From assembly GCA_902774245.1 (NCBI GenBank), contig CACYHQ010000003.1, positions 62,001 through 126,000 on the forward strand: a DNA stretch of 64,000 nucleotides. Direction: 5' to 3'. The notes under the pieces were generated by a model, which was not told the DNA's origin, searched no databases, and saw only the letters and a program-made list of their open reading frames with translations. This document shows positions 16,065-23,440 of the stretch, one piece after another. Position numbers and translations under genes: made by a program. How positions within the stretch are numbered: position 1 is the stretch's first letter; each line of letters starts with the position of its first letter. This DNA comes from an uncultured bacterium. Lineage in GTDB: Bacteria; Verrucomicrobiota; Lentisphaeria; Victivallales; UBA1829.

Positions 16065-17228
16065 ATGAACGCAAGCCACGAAGCGTTCCCTGAAAGCGTG
16101 TTCACGCGCTACGGCATCCATGTCGATTTCGTTTCGGGTGTGCGGATCGGGATTCCGCCGAATACTCCGCAGTTCCGATTCAAGATCACAGACGCGGACA
16201 CCGGGGAACTTTACGATTCCGGCGTATTGCAGGGCGATCCGAAAGAGGAAACCTACCTCTTCACGAAGCGAAAGTATTTCACGCGCTGGCGCGTCGAGTT
16301 CTACCGCGAGGGAGAATGGTTTTTTAACTACGTGTACGACGCGGGCGGAAAGACGGTATTCATCGACATCCATCACGGAGCATTGGGCGATTCCGCTGCG
16401 TGGCTTCCGGCGGCGGTGCGCTTCTTCCGAAAATGGGGCTGCCGCGGCATCGTCTGTATGAAACCGGAACACGCGGAACTCTACCGGGATTCCTACCCCG
16501 AAATCCGGTTCGTTTCGCCGTCCGAGGAAACGGACGAACTATCCATGCGGTGCTATGCGCGGTACGGCTTGGCGGTCTACGGCTACGGACACAGCGACCA
16601 CGAACTGATCGACTTCCGGCGAAACAACCTGATCCGACACGCCGAAATGATCCTCGGCATGGATGAAGACAAAACGCCGCCGAAGATCGGCGAGGGAACA
16701 GGGGAGATACCGAAGGAAATCGCCGGAAAGCCGTATTTCTGTATCGCAACACGCGCGAGCCGACCCGTCAAGGAATGGCACAACAAAGGCGGCTGGGAGA
16801 CAGTTTGCGCCGCATTGAAAGAGCGCGGATTCGTCCCCGTGTGCATTGATGCCGACAATCTCAACATGCCGGGAAACGCCGTAGACGACACCGGATTGAA
16901 ACCGCTGACGAACCGCGTGAAAGTCCTCCGGGGAGCGCGTTTCTTCATCGGCCTGCCGTCTGGGCTTTCGTGGCTTGCCTGGGCTTGCGGAAAGCCCGTC
17001 GTCCTGATCTCCGGCTTCACCGATCCCTACGTTGAGTTTGAAACGCCGTACCGCGTTTCTCCGCCGCCGGGCGTGTGTCACGGGTGCTGGGGTACATGCG
17101 ATCAAAGAAAGCCGCAGTTCAAGACGTGTTTCCACGGCAGGGGGAACGAATGCACGGCGAGCATTACGCCGGGCATGGTGCTTGAAGCGTGTGAACGCGC
17201 CATAGGGCAAAAAAAGGCCGGGGAATGA
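16065..17228 (+). CDS. Autotransporter strand-loop-strand O-heptosyltransferase (TibC/BAHT-like)
   Basis: 387 residues. The N-terminal domain (GVRIGIPPN ... RFKITDADTGELYDSG ... KKYF-like KRKYFTRWRVEFY ... YDAGGKTVFID) and the following HHGALGDSAAWLPAA match the TibC family layout. A GT9-like fold then ends with ARFFIGLPSGLSWLAWACGKPVV, read as FIGLPSGLSWLAW plus ACGKPVV. The C-terminus has a Cys cluster: Cys338-x2-Cys341-Trp, Cys345, Cys355 and Cys363, with ECTASITP, like the iron-binding finger of TibC. Family enzymes transfer heptose from ADP-heptose to Ser in SGG-type repeats. It sits within the structural genes; the likely substrate is the repeat fibre at 2555, possibly also host adhesins. 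Confidence 0.85.
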   Translation: MNASHEAFPESVFTRYGIHVDFVSGVRIGIPPNTPQFRFKITDADTGELYDSGVLQGDPKEETYLFTKRKYFTRWRVEFYREGEWFFNYVYDAGGKTVFIDIHHGALGDSAAWLPAAVRFFRKWGCRGIVCMKPEHAELYRDSYPEIRFVSPSEETDELSMRCYARYGLAVYGYGHSDHELIDFRRNNLIRHAEMILGMDEDKTPPKIGEGTGEIPKEIAGKPYFCIATRASRPVKEWHNKGGWETVCAALKERGFVPVCIDADNLNMPGNAVDDTGLKPLTNRVKVLRGARFFIGLPSGLSWLAWACGKPVVLISGFTDPYVEFETPYRVSPPPGVCHGCWGTCDQRKPQFKTCFHGRGNECTASITPGMVLEACERAIGQKKAGE

Positions 17229-17236
17229 TCCCCGGC
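17209..17236 (-). terminator. Reverse-strand terminator of the small-gene cassette
   Basis: A perfect 7-bp stem GCCGGGG/CCCCGGC (17217-17236) is followed on the reverse strand by CC and a seven-T run (17209-17215). It overlaps the stop of the converging heptosyltransferase gene and ends the reverse-strand operon. Confidence 0.8.
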
Positions 17237-17259
17237 GCGGCGTGGTGGTGGCGGCTTTA

Positions 17260-17505
17260 TCAGGTGAAGATGATACGGTAACTCCGCAGAGGTTCATCAA
17301 GGGCGGCCTGTTTGACTTCCCATTGTCCGAAATGGCGGGCGGCACAGAATTTCCCATCCTGTTCAATCATAATCCCGCCCGCGCAAGGGTCGTTCTGATC
17401 CTCCATTGCCTCCGCCGCCGGAATCGCATCAAGGATTCCGTCAGCCCATACGACACAGTATGCCGTTCCACTTCTTTTGTGGAGCGTGACGTTGTACTTT
17501 TTCAT
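17260..17505 (-). CDS. Cassette protein, 81 residues, unknown
   Basis: The ATG at 17505 follows AAGGAGC on the reverse strand; a longer frame upstream overlaps the neighbouring gene. The product is MKKYNVTLHKRSG followed by a small mixed-charge domain that includes CAGGIMIEQDGKFC. No family is recognised. It is the last gene before the cassette terminator. Confidence 0.5.
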   Translation of the reverse strand: MKKYNVTLHKRSGTAYCVVWADGILDAIPAAEAMEDQNDPCAGGIMIEQDGKFCAARHFGQWEVKQAALDEPLRSYRIIFT

Positions 17506-17527
17506 TCCGCAAGCTCCTTGTTCGTGG

Positions 17528-17881
17528 TTATTCAATGAACGTGTGCCAATAGTCCTCGACCTCTTCGCGCACAATATCGCATTCGTACCGGAACGGACAG
17601 AAACAGCATCCGGTAAATCTTGTGGGGAGATCAGTCCAGTCATACACGCCGTACTCTTCAAGAACGTCTTCAAGTTTGACCACGCATTCTTTTCCGTATT
17701 CATGCACCCTGATCTCGGTAACTTTCTGGCGGCTGTCAACGGTGAGCGTGTAGGCCGTCGGCTGTGTGCTGTTCCCGATCACATAGCAGATACATTTATT
17801 CGTCAATTCCCCTCTTCGGTCGTCGTTCTCGAAAAAGAACTCTACCTTTTCTTCATAGGTCATGTTGTCTTTGAGTTGCAT
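17528..17881 (-). CDS. Cassette protein, 117 residues, Cys-rich end
   Basis: Starts at 17881 after GGAAAGGAC. The first 30 residues are charged. Toward the end, FTGCCFCPFRYEC contains four Cys within nine residues, which could bind a metal. A strongly acidic tail follows (DIVREEVEDYW). The pattern resembles small phage regulatory or anti-host proteins, but no family is recognised. Confidence 0.5.
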   Translation of the reverse strand: MQLKDNMTYEEKVEFFFENDDRRGELTNKCICYVIGNSTQPTAYTLTVDSRQKVTEIRVHEYGKECVVKLEDVLEEYGVYDWTDLPTRFTGCCFCPFRYECDIVREEVEDYWHTFIE

Positions 17882-17902
17882 TTCCGGTGTCCTTTCCGTG
17901 TT

Positions 17903-18358
17903 TCAGTTCTCATTGTTGATGTCTTCAAAAAGGCGTTCGGCAATGGCGATAGCCTTTGTCTCGATGGCGGAAAAGTCCGCGCTGATCCCGGCTTTTTCGA
18001 GTTTGTCTTGCAGTTCGACGACCGCGCGAATCTGCGTCCCAATGTCGCTGCTTTGGATTCTGCCGCCCATTTCCGCGTCGATCCAATCGTCAAGCATGGC
18101 ATCGATCCTCGCCTCGTCATACTTGCGCTGTAAAGCCGCCGTCACGATCTCCCGATCCCGATCCGTCCAAACGGGGATATAGTTCGGCTTGTAATACACC
18201 GCGTAGGCGAAACGCTTTTCCGGTTCTTTCGCGTTCCGGTCATTGTAGAGCGTGATGATCCCGAAGTCGTTGGTGTTCGGCTTCTGGCATTGCGCCTGTT
18301 CCCTGGTGCAATCCGAAACGACAAAATCCTTTCCGTCGTGCAGTTCCGTGATCTTCAT
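17903..18358 (-). CDS. Cassette protein, 151 residues, unknown
   Basis: I place the start at 18358 (MKITELHDGKDFVV), preceded by AAGGAGAACTGAA; the longer frame upstream runs through the next gene. It has a beta-rich first half (FGIITLYNDRNAKEPEKRF) and a helical second half ending ERLFEDINNEN. There is no signal peptide, membrane segment or recognised motif. Confidence 0.5.
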   Translation of the reverse strand: MKITELHDGKDFVVSDCTREQAQCQKPNTNDFGIITLYNDRNAKEPEKRFAYAVYYKPNYIPVWTDRDREIVTAALQRKYDEARIDAMLDDWIDAEMGGRIQSSDIGTQIRAVVELQDKLEKAGISADFSAIETKAIAIAERLFEDINNEN

Positions 18359-18384
18359 TTCAGTTCTCCTTTGTGTGTGGCGGT

Positions 18385-18642
18385 TCAGTTCCAATCCCGC
18401 AGATAGAAGCGGTCGCGCGGGAAACGAATGGGGTCTTTGTCCTTGATCCCCAAGAAGCGGCTTTCGTTGACGTCGCAGCAATGGCGGCAGGCCAGAATGT
18501 GATCCGATTCCCCATCGATGCAAAGTCCGGTCGAAGCGTACTCTTGCTTTCGTGCGATCTCATCCGCCTTTTTCTTCGCCTCATTGAGGCTCCGGGCGTT
18601 CACGATCCACAGCGCAGAGTTGAAACGAACGTAGAATTTCAT
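18385..18642 (-). CDS. Cassette protein, 85 residues, unknown
   Basis: Starts at 18642 (MKFYVRFNSALWIVNARS) with AAAGGAGAACTGC upstream. A short beta strand and an Ala/Lys-rich helix are followed by CRHCCDVNESRF, a possible metal-binding cluster. Unknown function. The leader DNA before the start is nearly the same as those of its neighbours, which suggests that the cassette grew by duplication of expression units. Confidence 0.5.
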   Translation of the reverse strand: MKFYVRFNSALWIVNARSLNEAKKKADEIARKQEYASTGLCIDGESDHILACRHCCDVNESRFLGIKDKDPIRFPRDRFYLRDWN

Positions 18643-18661
18643 GGTGTGCAGTTCTCCTTTC

Positions 18662-18931
18662 TCATGCGGGTTCGTTGATTGCAACCGCGCCTTCGCGTCC
18701 TCTTCGGCAATACCACAGAACGCGGTCGCCGTTGAGTTTCTTCGGGCTGTTGCTCGCCTGTTCGTAGTCCGCGCGGGAAACGATCACCAATTCCCCGGCG
18801 TGAGCGTCGGAAAGAATTTCCCCCGGTTCCGGGTTTGCGATCCCTGCCTCGCGGTAGGCGGCTATGATTTGTGCTTCCGTGACGACGGCGGCGAGTTTGC
18901 CTTGAATGGCGTTCAGTACGGTCGATTTCAT
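18662..18931 (-). CDS. Cassette protein, 89 residues, unknown
   Basis: Starts at 18931 (MKSTVLNAIQGKLAAVV) after AAAGGAAC. It has an N-terminal helix, a central acidic EPGEILSDAHAGELVIVS segment that looks like a small beta unit, and a basic end. No family is recognised. Confidence 0.5.
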   Translation of the reverse strand: MKSTVLNAIQGKLAAVVTEAQIIAAYREAGIANPEPGEILSDAHAGELVIVSRADYEQASNSPKKLNGDRVLWYCRRGREGAVAINEPA

Positions 18932-18950
18932 GGTGTGAAGTTCCTTTCTG

Positions 18951-19112
18951 TCAGGCAATCCGGTTTGCAAGTGTGCGTCCGAGTTTCCATTCATCCGATG
19001 CGATCTGTTCGTGCATTCTCCACAGTTCGCTTTCCGTTCCGGTCCGGCAATCGGAAATCGATGTGGCGAGGTGTTCCTTTCCGGTGTCGAGGTCGTAGAA
19101 CAAAATTTTCAT
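18951..19112 (-). CDS. Cassette protein, 53 residues, unknown
   Basis: MKILFYDLDTGKEHLATS opens a 53-codon frame starting at 19112, preceded by GAAAGGAAGC. It has the same leader layout and spacing (about 20-30 bases) as the other cassette genes, which supports a real gene despite its size. Function unknown. Confidence 0.45.
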   Translation of the reverse strand: MKILFYDLDTGKEHLATSISDCRTGTESELWRMHEQIASDEWKLGRTLANRIA

Positions 19113-19144
19113 GGTTCGCTTCCTTTCGTTGTGGTGTGGTCTGA

Positions 19145-19390
19145 TTATTCGTAAATCCGCGAAATCGGCGACTGTTCATGTTCGGGGTTTTCTTCGAGCC
19201 ATTTCAGGGCTTCTTCGCGCGTCTTGATATATCCGATCTCAACACCTCTTTTCCCGCCGTCGAGTTTGACAAAGCCTCTGTAGAGTTGAGCGTTTTCCGC
19301 CGCTTCCGCGCTTTTCAGCGCACGAACGACCGCGCTTGTGGTGTGTCCTTCAAAACTCGTGATCTTCAAGAAACTGTAGCCAAAGTTCAT
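19145..19390 (-). CDS. First gene of the reverse-strand cassette, 81 residues
   Basis: Starts at 19390 (MNFGYSFLKITSFEG) with GGAAAGGAAC upstream. An Ala-rich helix (VVRALKSAEAAENAQ) precedes a KTREEALKWLEENPEHE segment. It lies about 60 bases after the cassette promoter and so is the first gene transcribed. Unknown function; size and gene position suit a host-interaction or control protein. Confidence 0.5.
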   Translation of the reverse strand: MNFGYSFLKITSFEGHTTSAVVRALKSAEAAENAQLYRGFVKLDGGKRGVEIGYIKTREEALKWLEENPEHEQSPISRIYE

Positions 19391-19450
19391 TTTTGTGTTC
19401 CTTTCCCGGCTGTCTGCCGTTGGTTTGCGTTTCTTTGTTGTCGCTATACT

Positions 19451-19478
19451 AATATAGCATCAATAAACCACAAAGCAA
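19451..19478 (-). promoter_or_regulatory. Promoter of the reverse-strand cassette
   Basis: On the reverse strand TTGCTT, 16 bases, then TATATT with a TG-extended -10 (TTGATGCTATATTA). The same 14-base -10 region occurs at 55870 in the host and, but for the last bases, in the 25936 promoter. Confidence 0.75.
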
Positions 19479-19571
19479 GGCCAAAAAAGAAAAAAAACAG
19501 AAAAAAATTGATTTTGAGCGAGACGGCGGGCGGTTGACTGCACATGCTATTACAGAAAGGAACGGCGATCC

Positions 19572-20009
19572 ATGAAAAAAACGCTCTGGCAAAAGATAGA
19601 TCAGAAGGTGGCGAAGATCAAAATCTTCCGAAACACCTGTATCTTCACGCATGAAACCGTAGAAACCGACCTGCAATCCGGCGAAACGAACGTAACGCGG
19701 GCATCGATCAAACTGAATTGCACCGCGCCGGAAAAGGTGTCTCAACATCTGATCGACAACAAACTGGTGTTCGGCGGAGACATGAGCGTCGTCTTCGATT
19801 ACCTGTCCCTGGCCGCCGCGGCGAAGAAAGCGAATCCGCCGCTCGCGTTCAGCGTAGGGACCGGCATCTTCAATCCCGGCGCCGACAAGATCACGTTCGG
19901 GGGCGTGGTGTACGGCATCCGGTCGATCATCCCCCAGGACTGGCAGAACGACATGCCGGGAGCGTACCTCGTGGTTCTGAAACACATTGCGGAAGAGGCG
20001 GCGGAATGA
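19572..20009 (+). CDS. Probable neck or head-completion protein
   Basis: 145 residues, after AGAAAGGAAC. It begins with a basic helix (MKKTLWQKIDQKVAKIK) and continues as a beta-rich domain with ITFGGVVYGIRSIIPQDW. By position (between capsid-connector and HK97 gp10-like genes) it is likely a head-closure protein; the sequence alone does not decide. Its stop overlaps the next start (ATGA). Confidence 0.5.
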   Translation: MKKTLWQKIDQKVAKIKIFRNTCIFTHETVETDLQSGETNVTRASIKLNCTAPEKVSQHLIDNKLVFGGDMSVVFDYLSLAAAAKKANPPLAFSVGTGIFNPGADKITFGGVVYGIRSIIPQDWQNDMPGAYLVVLKHIAEEAAE

Positions 20010-20464
20010 AGTTCAAACTGTCCGACATGAGCGCGGTCTTGAAGTTTCAAAAACTGCCGCTTGACCGCCTGAATTTCGTCAAAAGAGAGGTGGCAAGCGA
20101 AGCGGCAATCAGGCTTGGGAAAAAAGCGCCAGTCCTGACCGGACGATACCGGGCCGGTTTCAACATTTCAATCAACGGCATAGATTTCACCGTTCCAAAC
20201 CCCGCGCCAAAGGAGTACATCAAGCATCGAAAAGAATATTACAAATTCGATGAAACCAAAGCGCGAAAGGCATTTGAAGGGGTAACGCTTCAAGTGGACG
20301 ATGAAATCTTCATCTCGAACTCGCTGCCGTATGCCGAAGCCCTCGAAAACGGACACAGCCAACAAGCACCGCAAGGCATTTTCCGTGTCGTAGTACCGGA
20401 AGTCAAGGAAGACATCAAACGATACGCCGGAATCGCGGCGGGCAAAGACGGAGGTTTGAAATGA
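20006..20464 (+). CDS. HK97 gp10-like tail completion protein
   Basis: 152 residues, beginning MKFKLSDMSAVLKF. It shows the family pattern: an N-terminal helix, KAPVLTGRYRAGFN (the usual PVDTGxLRxS position), later ISNSLPYAEALENGHSQQAPQG (the xYAxxxExG motif, here YAEALENG), and a final helix. These proteins sit at the top of the tail during joining to the head. It overlaps both neighbours by four bases. Confidence 0.75.
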   Translation: MKFKLSDMSAVLKFQKLPLDRLNFVKREVASEAAIRLGKKAPVLTGRYRAGFNISINGIDFTVPNPAPKEYIKHRKEYYKFDETKARKAFEGVTLQVDDEIFISNSLPYAEALENGHSQQAPQGIFRVVVPEVKEDIKRYAGIAAGKDGGLK

Positions 20465-20904
20465 GACAGGCAATCGACCTGACAAAAGACGTTCGGAACG
20501 AAATGCGGCGGCGCGTGATCGCCGCGCTCGGTATGCCGAACATGGAAAAACGGTGGCAACTGCCGAACGCTGTCATCAAGAAGCCCGGAAGCGGAATCTG
20601 GATCAGGGAAAGCATCAACGAGGGAAGCGAAGAGGTCCTGACGAACGTGGCCGCCCGTCAATATGCCGTGGTGAACTACGAGGTGTTCTGCCTTGCCGGA
20701 AAAGGAGCGGACGAGGCAGACAACGCGATCCGCATCATCCGAAACGAACTCCCGGTCATCGGCGAGAAATCCATCGTCTACCAGAAGGGCAGACGGCAGG
20801 CTGTGATCCAAAAAATCGACAAGCCCGCCGGAGGGATTTCGCCGGACGATCCGACCTGGTACAGACGCATGATCTCGTTTACCCTGTACCTCTACAACGT
20901 GTAA
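20461..20904 (+). CDS. Probable tail terminator protein
   Basis: 147 residues. It begins with a helix (MRQAIDLTKDVRNEMRRRVIAAL) whose parts MRQAIDLTKDV and EMRRRVIAAL resemble the first helix of tail terminators. The rest is beta-rich, ending FTLYLYNV. Gene order (gp10-like, terminator, tail tube) is the standard one, which is the main support. It would cap the tail tube once full length is reached. Confidence 0.6.
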   Translation: MRQAIDLTKDVRNEMRRRVIAALGMPNMEKRWQLPNAVIKKPGSGIWIRESINEGSEEVLTNVAARQYAVVNYEVFCLAGKGADEADNAIRIIRNELPVIGEKSIVYQKGRRQAVIQKIDKPAGGISPDDPTWYRRMISFTLYLYNV

Positions 20905-20905
20905 A

Positions 20906-20942
20906 GCGGTTGACTGGAAATGCTCTTGTAGTGTTCAACCGC
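20906..20942. promoter_or_regulatory. Inverted repeat before the tail tube gene
   Basis: GCGGTTGA (20906-20913) and TCAACCGC (20935-20942) are perfect inverted copies 21 bases apart. The left arm is part of GCGGTTGACTG, a sequence also found at 19529 before the neck gene. It may be an operator or an RNA hairpin controlling the tail tube gene. Confidence 0.35.
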
Positions 20943-20977
20943 CGCCATTCTTTTAACCAGAAACAGGAGAAGAAACC

Positions 20978-21385
20978 ATGAGTGCTACCGCACCTACCGC
21001 GAAAGCATCTGTTCAACAGGCGAAGACCACCTATATTTCCTGGGGGGACTACGATTTCCAACTCACGGGGAACAACACGTTCCGTCCCGGCCTGACCGCC
21101 GCGAACGAAACGGAGGTCGTCACCAACGTCAAGACCTACAAGACGTACAGCGCGAAGGATTCGATGGAGAACATGACGATCCGCGTCCTGTACGATTCGA
21201 CCGACTGGGCCGCCCTGAAAGCCCTGAAGGAGGCCGGAACCGTCAAAACACTCGAAACGAGCGACGGCTTCAGCGCGGACGCGCTGATCGCCGAGATGGC
21301 CGAAGTCTCCGCCGACATCGACGGCCCGATCACGGAGATGGCGATCACGTTCGCATTTCCGTCCGTAGCAGCCGGAACGAACTGA
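20978..21385 (+). CDS. Probable major tail tube protein
   Basis: 135 residues, with ACAGGAGAAG before the ATG. Small, beta-rich, low in Cys, with TFRPGLTAANETEVVTNVK-type strands (TFRPGLTAANETEV shown) and an AITFAFPSVAAG end. It lies just before the two-frame tail chaperone genes, the fixed position of the tail tube gene in siphophages. Function is inferred mainly from order. Confidence 0.6.
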   Translation: MSATAPTAKASVQQAKTTYISWGDYDFQLTGNNTFRPGLTAANETEVVTNVKTYKTYSAKDSMENMTIRVLYDSTDWAALKALKEAGTVKTLETSDGFSADALIAEMAEVSADIDGPITEMAITFAFPSVAAGTN

Positions 21386-21465
21386 AACAACACCGCATCG
21401 GGCGCGTTTTCAAGCCGTTTTTGAAGCGCGTCCGACGCCCAAAAAACAAATAATGAGGTTACAAC

Positions 21466-21882
21466 ATGAGTACGCTTGATCTTTCCCGCCTGAAACCCAT
21501 TGAACTCCCCACCAGAGAAATCGAAATCCAGCTGAAAGACGATTTCAAGGTCAACGCCGAGACCGGAGAGAGAACCCCGAACATCCAGAAGATCACGGTT
21601 CACGCCATTTCCGGCGAGGGCGTCATCGCATGGACCGGCAATCCGAAGAACGTCAAGGAGAGCGTGGAATACGAAGCGCGCGGATGCCTGACCGCCCTTG
21701 TCTACGGCGCGGACATCCCGGAAGAACAAGCGAAGCTGCTGCTCAACTACGACCGCGAAACCGCCCAGAAGATTGCTCTTCACGTGTGGCAAATCACCGG
21801 GGAGTTCTATTCCGCCACGAACGCCGAAAGCGAAACCGCCGAAAAAAACTCCGAGACGGCAGATGTGAGTTCGGGCGACTGA
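21466..21882 (+). CDS. Tail assembly chaperone (gpG-like)
   Basis: 138 residues. A beta-rich first half (REIEIQLKDDFKV) is followed by a helical end and a polar tail KNSETADVSSGD. Near the 3' end the heptamer A-AAA-AAC allows a -1 ribosomal shift into the frame that continues to 22265, which is the G/GT arrangement of tail chaperones. These proteins coat the tape measure protein during tail assembly and are not in the mature virion. AATGAGG precedes the ATG. Confidence 0.75.
   Translation: MSTLDLSRLKPIELPTREIEIQLKDDFKVNAETGERTPNIQKITVHAISGEGVIAWTGNPKNVKESVEYEARGCLTALVYGADIPEEQAKLLLNYDRETAQKIALHVWQITGEFYSATNAESETAEKNSETADVSSGD
21843..21849 (+). promoter_or_regulatory. -1 frameshift slippery heptamer
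   Basis: A AAA AAC in the zero frame of the chaperone gene (codons 127-128). After the slip the next codon is CTC and the frame stays open for 138 codons, whereas without it translation stops at 21882. Confidence 0.7.
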
Positions 21883-22265
21883 TCCACGTCTGCCGGAAAT
21901 GCGGCGACCTTTCGCCGCTGTTTCCCCTTTCCCTGAAAACGGTGATCTGGCTTGAAGCTGACGAACGGATCGAAAGGAAAGAACGGTTCGAGGAGAAAAA
22001 AATCGAATTTCAAATCCGGCAAGACCAACTCGACATCGTTTTGAACTACATGGCAGATTTGAAGCAAATCGGACTGGCGCAAATACCGTTCACGAGCGAG
22101 ACGGCGGCAAACGATTTCATCCTCAAACTACCGAGCAACAAAGGAGCAAGGGAAGAGGAACGGAAGAATCTGCGGTGGACCGTGAAACGCAGAAAGCCGG
22201 GCGAAATACCGGAGTGGAAAAAACAACAACTTCAAGATAACGAGAACTGCCAAAAAACCGGATGA
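21849..22265 (+). CDS. Frameshift extension of tail chaperone (gpGT-like)
   Basis: A -1 slip at 21843-21849 would fuse the first 128 codons of the 21466 gene to this frame, giving about 266 residues. The extension has a CRKCGDL cluster, a long charged helix (DERIERKERFEEKKIEF) and a basic end (RRKPGEIPEWKKQQ). No start codon with a ribosome site fits a separate gene of this length, and the overlap is at the right place for gpT. The fused form is normally made at a few percent. Confidence 0.7.
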   Translation, partial: LRDGRCEFGRLIHVCRKCGDLSPLFPLSLKTVIWLEADERIERKERFEEKKIEFQIRQDQLDIVLNYMADLKQIGLAQIPFTSETAANDFILKLPSNKGAREEERKNLRWTVKRRKPGEIPEWKKQQLQDNENCQKTG

Positions 22266-22277
22266 AGGTCTGGTTCT

Positions 22278-22322
22278 CCGGGAACGGGTGCTGACCTCAT
22301 GCCTGTTCCCGGTTTTCTTTTT
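22278..22322 (+). terminator. Rho-independent terminator after tail chaperones
   Basis: CCGGGAACGGG (22278-22288) pairs with CCTGTTCCCGG (22302-22312) with one G-T pair, followed by TTTTCTTTTT. It closes the neck-tail operon. Confidence 0.85.
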
Positions 22323-22336
22323 CAGGAGATCACAAT

Positions 22337-23437
22337 ATGGCGACAGACAATTTCATTCTTACCGAAACGGCGATCCTGAACGGCGGCCGCATGGACGAAA
22401 GCGGGAAGCGGAGCATCACGAAGCGGTTTATCTACAAAATCGTGGATAACAGCGATGCGAAGCGGAAACGCGCCATTCTCGACCTCGAAACGCTCGTTCC
22501 GTCCAAGGGGAGCTGCATGAGCGACGATTTACGGTATATCCTGAAAACCGCAGAATGGAATTGCCTGGACTGGCAGAAGGAAGCCGACAGATTCTATATT
22601 GACGCATCCTATCAGCGGGTGTCCGATGATGAAGAAGCCGACAAGCCCTGGCATCTTTCGCCATTCAACATTTCTTTCGACACTGTTGAAGAAGCAATCG
22701 GTTTCAGCATGGCGTATGACCGGAACAACGAGAAAGGTTCGCCGGACAATGTGAAAAATGTTCCGGTCGTCAATTCAGCCGGAGATCCTCTGGACGCAAA
22801 CACGAACGAGATTTTTTCGCAGTTTTCCTTTTCGTACTATCTCGAAAACTTTGATTCCGCCGATGTATTCGAGTTCCAAAACGCCGTCAATGCTTCCCCG
22901 CAAACGCTGTTCGGACACAGTTTCCCTATCGGAACGTTGCTGATCGCCTCGATCTCCGCAGAGGGGCTTGTAACCTACGAGGATGACGGACACACGATCA
23001 AATGGAAGTACACGCAAGTGAACCTGACAATCCGATACAATCCGAACGGATGGGGGCGCTTTCTCCTCGATGTCGGCAACCGGGCGAAGTTCGGCACATC
23101 CACAAAATCGGAGTTGATCTATCAATACTACGCGCCGATCTACGATGGATCGACCGTTACTTTCGATGAAGTGCCTACCCTGACGAACGCGCAGGGGTAC
23201 TACACGGCGAACCGTGAATATCGGGAATGGCTGGCAGAGAACGAGGACGCAAGCGACTGTCCGGCGCAACTGCCGTATGAGTACGCCGAAAACATCCCTC
23301 TCGCAAGCGATGGAACGATTGATCTTGACGCTCTTTTCGGGGTAACACCGTATCCAGAGATTGAATACCAGGAGTACAGGATCAAGAGTTGGAGCGCGCT
23401 TGATATTCCGTCCACAGTCAAGAGACGTTGGAGATAA
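22337..23437 (+). CDS. Phage tail-region protein of unknown function
   Basis: 366 residues, following TTCAGGAGATC. It is acidic and rich in aromatic residues, with segments such as WHLSPFNISFDTVEEA and NLTIRYNPNGWGRFLLD; I see no repeats, membrane segment or known motif. Sitting between the tail chaperones and a fibre gene, it is probably a baseplate or tail-tip protein. Its stop is three bases before the next gene. Confidence 0.55.
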   Translation: MATDNFILTETAILNGGRMDESGKRSITKRFIYKIVDNSDAKRKRAILDLETLVPSKGSCMSDDLRYILKTAEWNCLDWQKEADRFYIDASYQRVSDDEEADKPWHLSPFNISFDTVEEAIGFSMAYDRNNEKGSPDNVKNVPVVNSAGDPLDANTNEIFSQFSFSYYLENFDSADVFEFQNAVNASPQTLFGHSFPIGTLLIASISAEGLVTYEDDGHTIKWKYTQVNLTIRYNPNGWGRFLLDVGNRAKFGTSTKSELIYQYYAPIYDGSTVTFDEVPTLTNAQGYYTANREYREWLAENEDASDCPAQLPYEYAENIPLASDGTIDLDALFGVTPYPEIEYQEYRIKSWSALDIPSTVKRRWR

Positions 23438-23440
23438 AAA

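Noticed and set aside
21398..21445. Hairpin before the tail chaperone gene as a terminator
   Set aside because: The arms pair but no T-run follows, and the genes on both sides belong together, so it is left uncalled.
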